Shown here: in pieces, positions 1 to 7,511 of the stretch
Layout of the letters: the number at the start of each line of letters is the position of its first letter
How positions within the stretch are numbered: the first letter of the stretch is position 1
NCBI GenBank assembly: GCA_001556025.1
Contig: LSIB01000159.1
Span: 1 to 64,000, forward strand
Reading direction: 5' to 3'
DNA: 64,000 nucleotides
From: Rhizobiales bacterium CCH3-A5
GTDB taxonomy: Bacteria; Pseudomonadota; Alphaproteobacteria; Rhizobiales; Beijerinckiaceae
Translations under genes and position numbers: made by a program
The notes under the pieces: generated by a model
Seen by the model: the letters and a program-made list of their open reading frames with translations, nothing else
The model's database searches: none
What the model was told of the DNA's origin: nothing

Positions 1-179
1 CCTCCGGCTTCATGAAACACCCAATCTCGGTGTCCACGAAACCGGCAGCAGGCCAGACCTCCTTTCCTTGCCGGAAGGTCGCTCTTGAACTCCAGCGTCG
101 CTGTTTCTGGTTGGCCAACAAGAGCCAATATTTGGGCCCAAACCACCTGCTCCAACGGTACGTTATCGATGCTAGCCAT
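1..179 (-). CDS. 5' fragment of an AlbA_2 (Schlafen-type) domain protein, cut by window edge
   Basis: Open frame of about 59 residues running off the left edge. Residues 23-33 read ETATLEFKSDL, the usual opening of AlbA_2/Schlafen-type DNA- or RNA-binding ATPase-like regulators. The residues after LPARKGG do not follow the family pattern I expect, so a frameshift or recombination junction there is possible. The ATG lies one base after the stop of the Dam remnant, and a GGAG Shine-Dalgarno sits inside that remnant, so the two once formed one operon. Function of the intact protein cannot be judged from this fragment. Confidence 0.4.
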   Translation of the reverse strand, partial: MASIDNVPLEQVVWAQILALVGQPETATLEFKSDLPARKGGLACCRFRGHRDWVFHEAG

Positions 180-180
180 C

Positions 181-342
181 TTAGGCTCCTGAGATCACCA
201 GCTCCCGCACCCGCTTGATGTGCCCCGCGCCGCCCGCCTGATAGCTCAGCTCGACCGTCTCTATCGCAGCCCCGGCGAACAGCTCGCGCACCTCGGGCAC
301 GTCGTTCAACGAGAGGATGAAGTGGCCTTGAAGGCGTTGTAA
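181..342 (-). pseudogene. C-terminal remnant of a D12-class DNA adenine methylase
   Basis: About 53 codons ending in TAA. They read like the C-terminus of Dam-family N6-adenine methyltransferases: GHFILSLNDVPEVRELFAG, then a Tyr, then KRVRELVISG. The catalytic DPPY and the SAM-binding part are missing. Upstream the frame runs straight into a palindromic repeat (375-420), so the gene has lost roughly its first four fifths. The stop is directly followed by the AlbA_2-like start codon. The family match is by recall of the conserved SLNDVPEVR signature, and the remnant is too short to be functional. Confidence 0.6.
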
Positions 343-374
343 AGCGCACCGACCGTCGTCATCCCTACCCACAC

Positions 375-420
375 CCCTCATCCTGAGGAGCCGCGCAGCG
401 GCGTCTCGAAGGATCGTCCA
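375..420. repeat. Dispersed 46-bp palindromic repeat, family A, copy 1
   Basis: The reverse complement begins tggacgatccttcgagacg and ends ggctcctcaggatgaggg. It matches the copy at 37680-37725 over its full 46 bases with four mismatches by eye. It forms an imperfect stem around the central cgctgcgcgg. It is REP-like and sits exactly upstream of the truncated methylase. Confidence 0.75.
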
Positions 421-488
421 GTTCGCTCGGGCCTGCCCCCTCAAGACCCCCCACCTTCGGGTCGTGACGCGTGAGCCTCGCCGCGACT

Positions 489-574
489 CCCCTCCCCACC
501 CATCTCGGGGTTGCCCGAGATGGGCAATCTGAATGCCAAAGTCGGCAACAGCCGACTTTGGTGTGGGGAGGGGC
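489..574. repeat. Nested inverted-repeat element with two internal hairpins
   Basis: The outer arms are cccctccccacc and the near-complement ggtgtggggagggg. Inside are two stems: catctcgg (501-508) with ccgagatg (514-521), and aaagtcggc (538-546) with gccgacttt (551-559), the second a perfect nine-pair stem with a four-base loop. There is no coding capacity. It is probably one copy of a dispersed intergenic element. Confidence 0.65.
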
Positions 575-772
575 TGGGGGTGGGGGGCGTGGGGCCAGAG
601 CGATCCGTTCGATCGAATGGCAGTGCCGCTGCTGTCGGCTCACCCTTTCCGACGCTCGCTCACCCGGTTGTTCGCCCCCCACCCCTTCCCCTCCCCACGA
701 GGGGGAGGGGTTCGCGCAGAGCCTCCCGTGCTTGACCGCGAATGATCCGACTTCATGGCCTACCGCCTCTGG

Positions 773-817
773 GGCATCCCTCAAGACGCGGCCTGCGGCC
801 GCTCATCAGGATGAGGG
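773..817. repeat. Degenerate copy of family A palindrome
   Basis: It carries the same order of blocks as the copies at 375-420 and 37680-37725 (tc-agacg, central GC-rich inverted segment, ctcatcaggatgaggg), with several substitutions and no clear left end. It is therefore an eroded member of the same family. Confidence 0.5.
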
Positions 818-960
818 CATGGGAGACGCAGACGCATGAGCCCCGCCGTCAGCGCTTTCGCTTGACCGGCGCTCGCGGCAGAGTCACGGTCTTCCAAGAC
901 TATCCAAATTCAAATTTTCGGCTGACGTAGCGTTGGTCGCAGCACGGGACGCCAACAACC

Positions 961-1602
961 ATGACTTGCCGCAAGGTCGTCGCCGCGCTGGCCGGACTTA
1001 TCCTGTTCGCCCTCGCCTCTCCCGCCGACGCGCAAAACACCCGCAGCTTTCGCTGCGATGACGGGGTGCGGCCTTTCACGGTCAAGGTGACGGTGGTCGA
1101 CCAGCGGACGATCTCGGTGAACGCGATCGACGGGCGCGTCCGCACGCTGCGGATCACGCAGCAGCGGGAGGGCGAGCGCACCTATGCCGGCGGCCAGGAC
1201 AACGAATACAACATGACCTTCAATGCGAGGCAGGGCGGCGCCTCGCTGAACAAGCCCAATTCCGAGACGATCGAGTGCCCGCTCGTCAACGCGGCGCAGA
1301 CGCAGCCGCGCCCAAGCCCCGGTCCGGGCGCGGTCGATCCCGGCCGCAAGCCGGCCTGGTGCGCGAAGCCGCAGAACCTCGCGCAGGAGACGGTCTGCGA
1401 CAGCAGCGAATTGTCGAGCCTCGACGGCGTCGTCGGCGTCGCCTATCGCCGCGCCGTCTCCGACAGCGGCAAGGGCGCCGAAATCCGCCGAGAGCAGAGC
1501 CGCTGGGTCGGCCGCCGCAATGCCTGCGGCGAGGACAGGGCCTGCCTGCGCCGACGCTACCAGGAGCAGATCGCCCTGCTGGAAAGCTACTTCAACAACT
1601 GA
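961..1602 (+). CDS. Secreted two-domain protein, MliC-like plus LprI/DUF1311-like
   Basis: 213 residues. A signal peptide ends near residue 25 (ASPADAQ). Residues 30-115 resemble MliC, the C-type lysozyme inhibitor fold: an FRCDDG start, alternating beta-strand pattern and a closing Cys (ETIECPL). Residues 130-213 match LprI/DUF1311, with the four spaced cysteines of that family (AWC, TVC, NAC, RAC) and the QSRWVGRRNACG motif. Both families include periplasmic lysozyme inhibitors, so a role in protecting peptidoglycan is plausible but inferred. The gene stands alone, with repeats upstream and an unknown gene downstream on the same strand. Confidence 0.65.
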   Translation: MTCRKVVAALAGLILFALASPADAQNTRSFRCDDGVRPFTVKVTVVDQRTISVNAIDGRVRTLRITQQREGERTYAGGQDNEYNMTFNARQGGASLNKPNSETIECPLVNAAQTQPRPSPGPGAVDPGRKPAWCAKPQNLAQETVCDSSELSSLDGVVGVAYRRAVSDSGKGAEIRREQSRWVGRRNACGEDRACLRRRYQEQIALLESYFNN

Positions 1603-1832
1603 AGCCGGGCAGCCAGCGCGACGCGAGCCCGGCCGTCGAGAAATCACGCCCGAAAGCCTCATCATCCGAACGGGGCTGCCCTAGGGTAGGGCTGCGTCCG
1701 CAGCGCTGCTCCAGCGCCGCCCGGATTCGCGCCGCGCATGCTCCCATTTGGGAGGTGAGCCACCTAACCTCTGTTTATAATATTTCAAAATGGCCGAATT
1801 CATTGCGTGTGAGTCATTGCTGTTCGGAGACT

Positions 1833-3374
1833 ATGATGAAGCCAATCTTTATACGTTCGATTCCTAGATTTTTGGTTCTGTTTATTCCGAATTTGAGGTT
1901 CGCTGTAATTTTAATCCTGCTTTGCGGGGGCTTGGCTTTCAGTTTTTCGTTGAAGTCTCGCGCTTCCGTTGCGACTTTTTTTGATGTCGATACTGAGATA
2001 TTGACGGATTCTTCTTGTTCCATACCCCATAATGGGGGATTCATGATTGATCCGGCGCGATGCAAGACCGGCAGGTTCCATATTCGCCTGCGCGATGTCG
2101 CCGGCCGACTGGGGGCCGAGGAGGTCTGGGTGATCGCCAGGATCAAAACCAGCAATCACCGCGTCGGGCTCAACATCAGCAATGGCGAGTACTGGGCTTT
2201 CAGCTATCACACCGGCGGCGGCAAAGAGGAGACGCTGGTCAACCGCATCACGTTGAAGGACGGAGCAGTGCTGACCGTGGAAGTCGGCAGCGAGACATCC
2301 GATACCATGTCGACCACGATCATCGACGGCGTCGTCGTCGCCAATGCGCAGACTGCGCCTCGGGATCCGGCCTTCAGGCAGCGTTTCGGCCACATCTGGG
2401 CACGCTCCCACAATCCCAACCCGGAGCGCTTTCTGGACCAGCGGATCAGCCTGGTGCGCGACTTCTCGATCACGACCACCAACGCAAACTCGAATCGCTG
2501 GGAAGCGCCCTTCAACCTCGGCATCAACGACAGGTTCATGACCGGCGATTTCGCCTGCCAGCCCGACGACGTGCTGCTGCTGGTATCGGCCGCTGGCGAA
2601 CGCTCGAGGGTCTATCTCGGCCAGCTGCCGTGGAAACGTACGATCCGCGAACGGCCCGATGGCGGGTTGCGCGTCGAATTCAGCTATATCGGCCCGATCC
2701 AGGCGACTGCGGACATGCTCGTCGACCAGCAGGCCCGGTCGGATGCGGGCGCCGCGCTCGGGGCGATCTTTCAAGAGAGCCCGCCCGCATGGGCGAGGAG
2801 CCTGGTCCTGAACCTGCGGAAATCCTATGATTTCAATGTCAGGCTGCCCTATGCGGCCGTGAAAACACGCGCGACAGTGAACAATCCAGGGATCGACGGC
2901 GAGATCTACTGGATTACCCAGGATACGCCGGCGATGAATTTCGCCGCGAACAGGCCTTCGCTGATCAAGGCGCTGCGGATCGAAACTGCGGGCGGTCGCG
3001 CCAGAGCAGAGACCGAGTCGGGCTTCATCAAGCTCGCCAGAGACAGGAACAGCGCTCATGGCATCTTCCTGCTGGAGACCGGCCTGAAGCCGATGGCGAT
3101 CGCCTATACCAGCGAGGACGCGTTCGCGAAGTTCATCGTGCCTGAGTATCTGCTCAACTATCTCAACCGAAACGGGCTTGATCTCGCCTCGATCGACACC
3201 ATCCGGTTCGATGCCCCCAACACCTTCTGGACACCGGGGCTCGTGTTCAAGTCAGACATCAGGACGGCGTCAGAGGGCAATTACCGGCTCTATTTCATGT
3301 CAGACTTCAGCCAGATCTCGGCATTCGTCGACCTGGTCATGACCGAGGAGGCGGCGAAGGAAGGGGCGCGGTAG
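1833..3374 (+). CDS. Unknown membrane-anchored or exported protein, 513 aa
   Basis: I do not recognise the family. The N-terminus has a short basic stretch, then a hydrophobic segment at about residues 13-40, either an uncleaved signal anchor or a signal peptide. The rest is beta-rich and soluble, with two segments of similar style: residues 60-200 (a concanavalin-like pattern around GEYWAFSYHTGGGKEE) and residues 330-500. No catalytic motif is visible. The first 60 codons and the upstream 60 bases are clearly AT-rich (TTT, ATT and TTG codons), unlike the GC-rich remainder, so the 5' end may be a recent graft. The start could be 1833 or 1836, since the first two codons are both ATG. Two methyltransferase paralogues follow on the same strand, which hints at a surface-glycan setting. 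Confidence 0.6.
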   Translation: MMKPIFIRSIPRFLVLFIPNLRFAVILILLCGGLAFSFSLKSRASVATFFDVDTEILTDSSCSIPHNGGFMIDPARCKTGRFHIRLRDVAGRLGAEEVWVIARIKTSNHRVGLNISNGEYWAFSYHTGGGKEETLVNRITLKDGAVLTVEVGSETSDTMSTTIIDGVVVANAQTAPRDPAFRQRFGHIWARSHNPNPERFLDQRISLVRDFSITTTNANSNRWEAPFNLGINDRFMTGDFACQPDDVLLLVSAAGERSRVYLGQLPWKRTIRERPDGGLRVEFSYIGPIQATADMLVDQQARSDAGAALGAIFQESPPAWARSLVLNLRKSYDFNVRLPYAAVKTRATVNNPGIDGEIYWITQDTPAMNFAANRPSLIKALRIETAGGRARAETESGFIKLARDRNSAHGIFLLETGLKPMAIAYTSEDAFAKFIVPEYLLNYLNRNGLDLASIDTIRFDAPNTFWTPGLVFKSDIRTASEGNYRLYFMSDFSQISAFVDLVMTEEAAKEGAR

Positions 3375-3494
3375 GTTTCCGGTCACCCGCAGCCGGCGGC
3401 ACGGAACGGATCCGGCGCAGTCGATCGTCCCGGGCAAGACGCGGCATCGGCCTTGCTGTAAAGATCGGCCGACTCGCAACCTACGGACCCTGAT

Positions 3495-4670
3495 ATGTCG
3501 GCCACTTTCCGCCTGACGCGCCCCTTCCAGCATGATGGCGGGCACGCCTTCGTCGCCGATGCGCCGCCGCGTTTCCTGGAGAAGGTGGCGAGCGGCGAGT
3601 ACTTCATCACAGTGCTGGAGAACGGCAAGGATCTCGGCCCCGGCCACGCCTCGCATGGCGAAATCCGCGAGATCGGCGGCGGGCGCTATTCGACCTGGGG
3701 GAACTCGATCTGGTTCTCCGCCAGCGACAATTCGAACTGCGCGAAGAACGGTCGCGCCTACAGCGTGATGGCGGTGGACGTCTCCGATCGCTCGGCGCTC
3801 TACCGCACCATGATCGACCGGGCGGTGCCCGATGACGGCTCGCTGCTCGCCATCCTCGCGCAGAACGCCCAGCGCCATGACGGCGTGCTGGGCGGCTTCT
3901 TCCGCCAGCGCAACGCCATGCGGCACTGGATCGACCTGACCGGGCTCGGCGTCCCGCGCCGCATCACCGAGATCGGCTGCGGCGGCACGCCCTGGACGGG
4001 CCTGCGCTTCCTGCTGGAGGGCACGGAGCGGTACGTCGCCGCCGATATCGTCACGGTGCAGGACGCGTTCTCGGCCGCGCAGCTTCGCGATCTGCGCATC
4101 ACCTGCGAGCAGTTCGAGCCGGCGCTGACCGCCCGCTGGGACGAGGTGCTGCCGCCGGGCGAGCCTTATATCCAGCCGCAAGGCCTGTCGGTCCAGAGCG
4201 AGATCAACTTCGACACCATGGCGCTGGACGAGGAGATCGATTTCACGATGTCGACCAGCGTGCTTCAGCGGGTCATGGACCCGGAGGGCGCCTACCGCAA
4301 GCTGGCGGACGCCACGCCGCGCGGCGGCTTCATGTTCCATGCGATCGACCTGCGCGACAATCGCCATTTCGACGCAGACCCCCTCGCCTTCCTCGCGCTG
4401 GGCGAGGCGGAGTATGCGCAGATCAGGTCCGGGAACCGGCTGCGCGCCTCGCAGCATCGCGCGCTGATCGAGGCGCAGGGCTTCGAGGTGGTGATGGAAC
4501 GCGGTTTTGTGCTGGGCCCCGATGGCGGGCATTCCTGGGTCCGGCATGGCGAGGATTTCGCGCCGGGAGTGACGGAGGCGCAGCGCGAGCGGCTGGCGCC
4601 GGAGTTCCGGGCGCTCGACCTGCGCGATTTGTCGACGACATCGGTGCAGATGCTCTGCCGCCGGCGCTGA
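3495..4670 (+). CDS. SAM-dependent methyltransferase with unusual N-terminal domain, paralogue 1
   Basis: 391 residues in two parts. Residues 1-120 form an N-terminal domain containing GGGRYSTWGNSIWFSASDNS, which I cannot assign. Residues 150-310 are a class I methyltransferase core with motif I EIGCGGTPWTGLRFLL, an acidic end of strand 2 (VAADI) and the later block STSVLQRVMDPEGAYRKL. In most relatives that block reads VLEHV-DP; here it is VLQRV, so a normally conserved Glu-His pair is changed. The substrate is unknown. The gene lies 63 bases upstream of an equally long paralogue in the same direction. A carbohydrate or polysaccharide substrate is a guess from context only. Confidence 0.75.
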   Translation: MSATFRLTRPFQHDGGHAFVADAPPRFLEKVASGEYFITVLENGKDLGPGHASHGEIREIGGGRYSTWGNSIWFSASDNSNCAKNGRAYSVMAVDVSDRSALYRTMIDRAVPDDGSLLAILAQNAQRHDGVLGGFFRQRNAMRHWIDLTGLGVPRRITEIGCGGTPWTGLRFLLEGTERYVAADIVTVQDAFSAAQLRDLRITCEQFEPALTARWDEVLPPGEPYIQPQGLSVQSEINFDTMALDEEIDFTMSTSVLQRVMDPEGAYRKLADATPRGGFMFHAIDLRDNRHFDADPLAFLALGEAEYAQIRSGNRLRASQHRALIEAQGFEVVMERGFVLGPDGGHSWVRHGEDFAPGVTEAQRERLAPEFRALDLRDLSTTSVQMLCRRR

Positions 4671-4733
4671 GCCGGCCGGACGACGCCATCTTCGCTCGCG
4701 AGCGACCTGCGCCAGCAATCTACAGGGTTCTGA

Positions 4734-5909
4734 ATGTCTGCCATCTTCCCTTTGACGCGTCCGTTCAAGCCCGATGGCGGGCACGCCTTCGTCGCGGATG
4801 CACCGCCGGAGCTTCTGGCCAAGGTCGCACGCGGCGAATTCTTCGTCTCGCTGCTGGAGGATGGGGTCGATCTCGGCCCCGGCGACGCATCGCATCAGTC
4901 GATCCGCGAGCAGGGCGGCGGGCGCTATTCGCTCTGGGGCAACTCGCTCTGGTTCTCGGCGGGCGACAATTCCGATTGCTCCAGCAACGGCCGCGCGTAC
5001 AGCGTGCTGGCGGTCGATATCTCGGAACGCTCGGCGCTCTATCGCACGGTGATCGACCGGGCGGTGCCCGACGACGGCACGCTGCTCGGCATCGTCGCCC
5101 AGAACGCCCAGCGCAACAACAGCGTCTTCGGCAACTTCTTCCGCCACCGCAACGCCATGAGCGCCTGGCTCGACCAGACGGGAGCCGGCCTGCCGCGCCG
5201 CATCGTCGAGATCGGCTGCGGCAGCATTCCCTGGACGGGCCTGCGCTTCCTGCTGGAGGGCACGGAGCTTTTCGTCGCGGCTGACATGATCAAGGTGCAG
5301 GACAGCTTTCCCGCCTCGCAGTTGCGCGACCTGCGCATCACCTGCGAGCAGTTCGACGCCGCGCTTACGGCGCGCTGGGACGAGGTTCTGCCGCCGGGCG
5401 GGGCGGCGATCCGGCCCAACGGCCTGCGCGTCCATAGCGAGATCGGGTTCGAGACCATCGTTTTGGATGACGAGGTCGATTTCATCATGTCCACGGCCGT
5501 GCTCGAGCATGTCATGGACCCGGAGGGCGTCTACCGGAAGATGGCGGAGGTGACGCCGCGCGGCGGCTGGATGTTCCACGCCATCGACCTGCGTGACCAC
5601 CGCCATTTCGACGCCGACCCCCTCGCCTTCCTGACGCTGACCGAAGCGGAATACGCGCCGATCAAGTCAGAGAACCGGCTGCGGGCCTCGCATCACCGCG
5701 CCCTGATGGACGCCCACGGGTTCGACGTGGTGGTGGAGCGCGGCCAGGTCATCGGCCCCGACGGTACGCTGTCCTGGGTCGAGCGCGGCAGCGATGCCGC
5801 GCCGGGCGTGACGGAAGCCCAGCGCGAGCGCTTCACACCGGAGTTTCGGGGGCTTGACCTGCTCGACCTCTCGACGACCTCGGTGCAGATGCTCTGCCGC
5901 CGGCGCTAG
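4734..5909 (+). CDS. SAM-dependent methyltransferase with unusual N-terminal domain, paralogue 2
   Basis: 391 residues, colinear with the gene at 3495 without visible gaps; by eye about two thirds or more of the residues are identical. The N-terminal domain again has GGGRYSLWGNSLWFSAGDNS. Motif I is EIGCGSIPWTGLRFLL, and the post-core block is the canonical STAVLEHVMDPEGVYRKM, unlike the altered copy upstream. The C-terminus SVQMLCRRR is shared by both. The pair arose by tandem duplication. If one copy is the catalytic enzyme, this one has the more standard motifs. Nothing downstream is clearly co-transcribed. Confidence 0.75.
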   Translation: MSAIFPLTRPFKPDGGHAFVADAPPELLAKVARGEFFVSLLEDGVDLGPGDASHQSIREQGGGRYSLWGNSLWFSAGDNSDCSSNGRAYSVLAVDISERSALYRTVIDRAVPDDGTLLGIVAQNAQRNNSVFGNFFRHRNAMSAWLDQTGAGLPRRIVEIGCGSIPWTGLRFLLEGTELFVAADMIKVQDSFPASQLRDLRITCEQFDAALTARWDEVLPPGGAAIRPNGLRVHSEIGFETIVLDDEVDFIMSTAVLEHVMDPEGVYRKMAEVTPRGGWMFHAIDLRDHRHFDADPLAFLTLTEAEYAPIKSENRLRASHHRALMDAHGFDVVVERGQVIGPDGTLSWVERGSDAAPGVTEAQRERFTPEFRGLDLLDLSTTSVQMLCRRR

Positions 5910-6135
5910 CCAGAGGGAGGCCTGCTCATCGCTCAAAGGCCGGACTGAGCCGCAATGACATCGTTCGCATTCGAGCGATTTCCTTCACCCGCCGGCAAGA
6001 CCTCTGAATCCCGCTGACGCTGCGGCAATGGTTAATTTTACCTTGTTTATGCGTTTACCTTGCGTTCATCAGTTCGATCCGGCTTCCTGAACTCCACAAG
6101 CGGCGCGCTGACGCCGCGACACAGGGTTCAGACAG

Positions 6136-6750
6136 ATGCGGCAGGTTCTGGTTTCTTCGACATTCGGTGCGGCTCTGCTTCTGACTTCGGTAGCGGCGCA
6201 GGCCGGCGGCGGCTGCTACGGATCGTCCTGCCGCCCGGCGCCCCAGCCCTGCAAGGGCTCCTCCTGCTACAACCTCGTGCAGACGCCGCCGGTCTACGGG
6301 ACGGTCGCCGAGACCTATCTCGCCCGCCCGGCGCGGACGCAGGCGCAGGTCATCCCGGCCGAATACGAGACGGTCAGCGAGAAGGTTCTCATCCACCCGG
6401 CCCGCCAGATCCCGCATCATCGCCCGGCCCGCTACGAGACAGTCTCGGAAAAGGTGATGATCTCGCCCGGCGGCAAGCGCTGGGAGGTCACCACCGACGC
6501 CTATGGCCGCACCACCGGCTGCTGGGTCTATGACAAGCCGCGCTACGGCTACAGCCATCGCAAGGTCGAGGTCGAGCCGGCAAGCGTCTCCTACGAGACC
6601 ATCCCCGCCGTCTATGGCGAGCGCCAGCGCAGCGTCATGACGCGCCCGACCCAAGTGGTCCATCACACCATTCCGGCGGTCTACGGCACGCATCATCGCA
6701 AGGTGATGATCAGCCCCGGCGGCCAGCACTGGGCCCGCGGCGGCTACTGA
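6136..6750 (+). CDS. Secreted repeat protein with Tyr-Glu-Thr repeats
   Basis: 204 residues with a clear signal peptide (cleavage near AAQAG, residue 22), then a Cys-rich stretch (CYGSSCRP, CKGSSCYN) and four degenerate repeats of about 35-40 residues. The repeat cores are PAEYETVSEKVLIHPA, PARYETVSEKVMISPGG, PAVYGERQRSVMTRPT and PAVYGTHHRKVMISPGG. It is rich in Tyr, His, Arg and Pro and lacks catalytic motifs. It is probably an exported structural or surface-associated protein; the function is unknown. The upstream 200 bases include an AT-rich patch (about 6030-6060) suited to a promoter. A strong terminator follows, so it is monocistronic. Confidence 0.7.
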   Translation: MRQVLVSSTFGAALLLTSVAAQAGGGCYGSSCRPAPQPCKGSSCYNLVQTPPVYGTVAETYLARPARTQAQVIPAEYETVSEKVLIHPARQIPHHRPARYETVSEKVMISPGGKRWEVTTDAYGRTTGCWVYDKPRYGYSHRKVEVEPASVSYETIPAVYGERQRSVMTRPTQVVHHTIPAVYGTHHRKVMISPGGQHWARGGY

Positions 6751-6806
6751 GTTTTCCACGCCTACGAGAGTTTCGGACGACCCTTCACTACGGACAAGAC
6801 CACTTC

Positions 6807-6838
6807 AAAACCCCGGCCTCGCGCCGGGGTCTTTTTTT
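6807..6838 (+). terminator. Rho-independent terminator of the repeat protein gene
   Basis: Perfect stem ccccggc / gccgggg with a five-base loop, preceded by four A and followed by tctttttttc. It lies 57 bases after the stop of the 6136 gene. Confidence 0.85.
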
Positions 6839-6871
6839 CGTCGGTATCTGTTCGTGAGGGGGCGAGGCGGC

Positions 6872-7144
6872 TCAGGCCAGCTTGCCGGTGATCAGAACCA
6901 GCACGCCGAGGCCGAGCGCAAACGCCGCGAGGCGGGCCGGCATGGCGACCAACTGGCCCGGCGGCCGGCCCGTGGCGAAGCCGCCGACGATCTCGATGAC
7001 AGCCAGCCCGAGCAGCACGATGACGAAGGGCGGGAAGGACGCGGCCATGCCGGCCAGCCAGTTGCTCTGGACAGCCAGCCCGACGAGGGCGCCAAGCGCG
7101 CCACCCGCGGCGACGAAAACGAGTTCGACCTGCGAGAGACGCAT
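6872..7144 (-). CDS. Small integral membrane protein, 90 aa
   Basis: Ninety residues with three hydrophobic segments at roughly 7-28, 35-57 and 70-88, joined by short loops; one loop carries TGRPPGQ. No family is recognised with certainty. The start codon lies 10 bases after the infA stop on the same strand, so it is probably read from the infA transcript. It may be a minor membrane protein of unknown role. Confidence 0.6.
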   Translation of the reverse strand: MRLSQVELVFVAAGGALGALVGLAVQSNWLAGMAASFPPFVIVLLGLAVIEIVGGFATGRPPGQLVAMPARLAAFALGLGVLVLITGKLA

Positions 7145-7154
7145 GCTCGGACGC

Positions 7155-7427
7155 TCAGCGCCGACGGAAGTTCTGGTTGCGCGGCGGGCCGCCGGGAGCC
7201 GGACCTGCCGTCTTCTGGCGGAAGTTGATGCGGCCGCGATCGAGATCGTAAGGCGACATCTCGACGACGACGCGGTCGCCGGCGATGGTGCGGATGCGGT
7301 TCTTCTTCATCTTGCCGGCGGCATAGGCCAGGATGATGTGCTCGTTGTCGAGCTTGACCCGGTAATTCCCGTCCGGCAGCACTTCGACCACCGTTCCGTC
7401 GAACTCGAGCAGTTCTTCTTTAGCCAT
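7155..7427 (-). CDS. infA: Translation initiation factor IF-1
   Basis: 90 residues. The S1/OB-fold is complete: [59 protein letters not shown]-1 binds the A site of the 30S subunit during initiation. The usual alphaproteobacterial IF-1 is 72 residues; this one is divergent ([20 protein letters not shown]) and has an extra tail of about 18 residues rich in Gly, Pro, Asn and Arg. It may be a second, stress-related copy. A strong AAGGAAG Shine-Dalgarno stands 5-6 bases before the ATG. It follows the DEAD-box helicase gene by 84 bases on the same strand. Confidence 0.9.
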   Translation of the reverse strand: MAKEELLEFDGTVVEVLPDGNYRVKLDNEHIILAYAAGKMKKNRIRTIAGDRVVVEMSPYDLDRGRINFRQKTAGPAPGGPPRNQNFRRR

Positions 7428-7463
7428 TCCGTCTTCCTTCGTGAGCCCGTTGGCGCTGGGAAC

Positions 7464-7485
7464 GGCCTCTCTCCTCGGAGAGGCC
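7464..7485 (-). other. Intercistronic hairpin upstream of infA
   Basis: Perfect eight-pair stem ggcctctc / gagaggcc with a six-base loop in the 84-base gap between the helicase stop and the infA start. There is no T-tract on the minus strand, so it is more likely an RNA processing or stability element than a terminator. Confidence 0.4.
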
Positions 7486-7511
7486 GAGCCCGGTTCTCAT
7501 GCGTCGCTGCG

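Larger units (their letters stand above)
343..960. other. Gene-free stretch filled with palindromic repeats
   Basis: No credible gene. It holds a 46-bp dispersed palindrome (375-420), a nested double-hairpin element (489-574), a C-tract/G-tract hairpin (about 687-710, arms ccctcccc and gggggaggg) and a degenerate second copy of the first palindrome (773-817). Short open frames here on both strands are rich in Pro, Arg and Gly and look like noise. A promoter for the 961 gene should lie near 880-950, where the sequence is more AT-rich, but I cannot place boxes. Confidence 0.6.

Noticed and set aside
3300..5606. Open frame of 768 codons opposite the methyltransferase pair
   Set aside because: Internal repetition only mirrors the two paralogues; no start signal or domain of its own.
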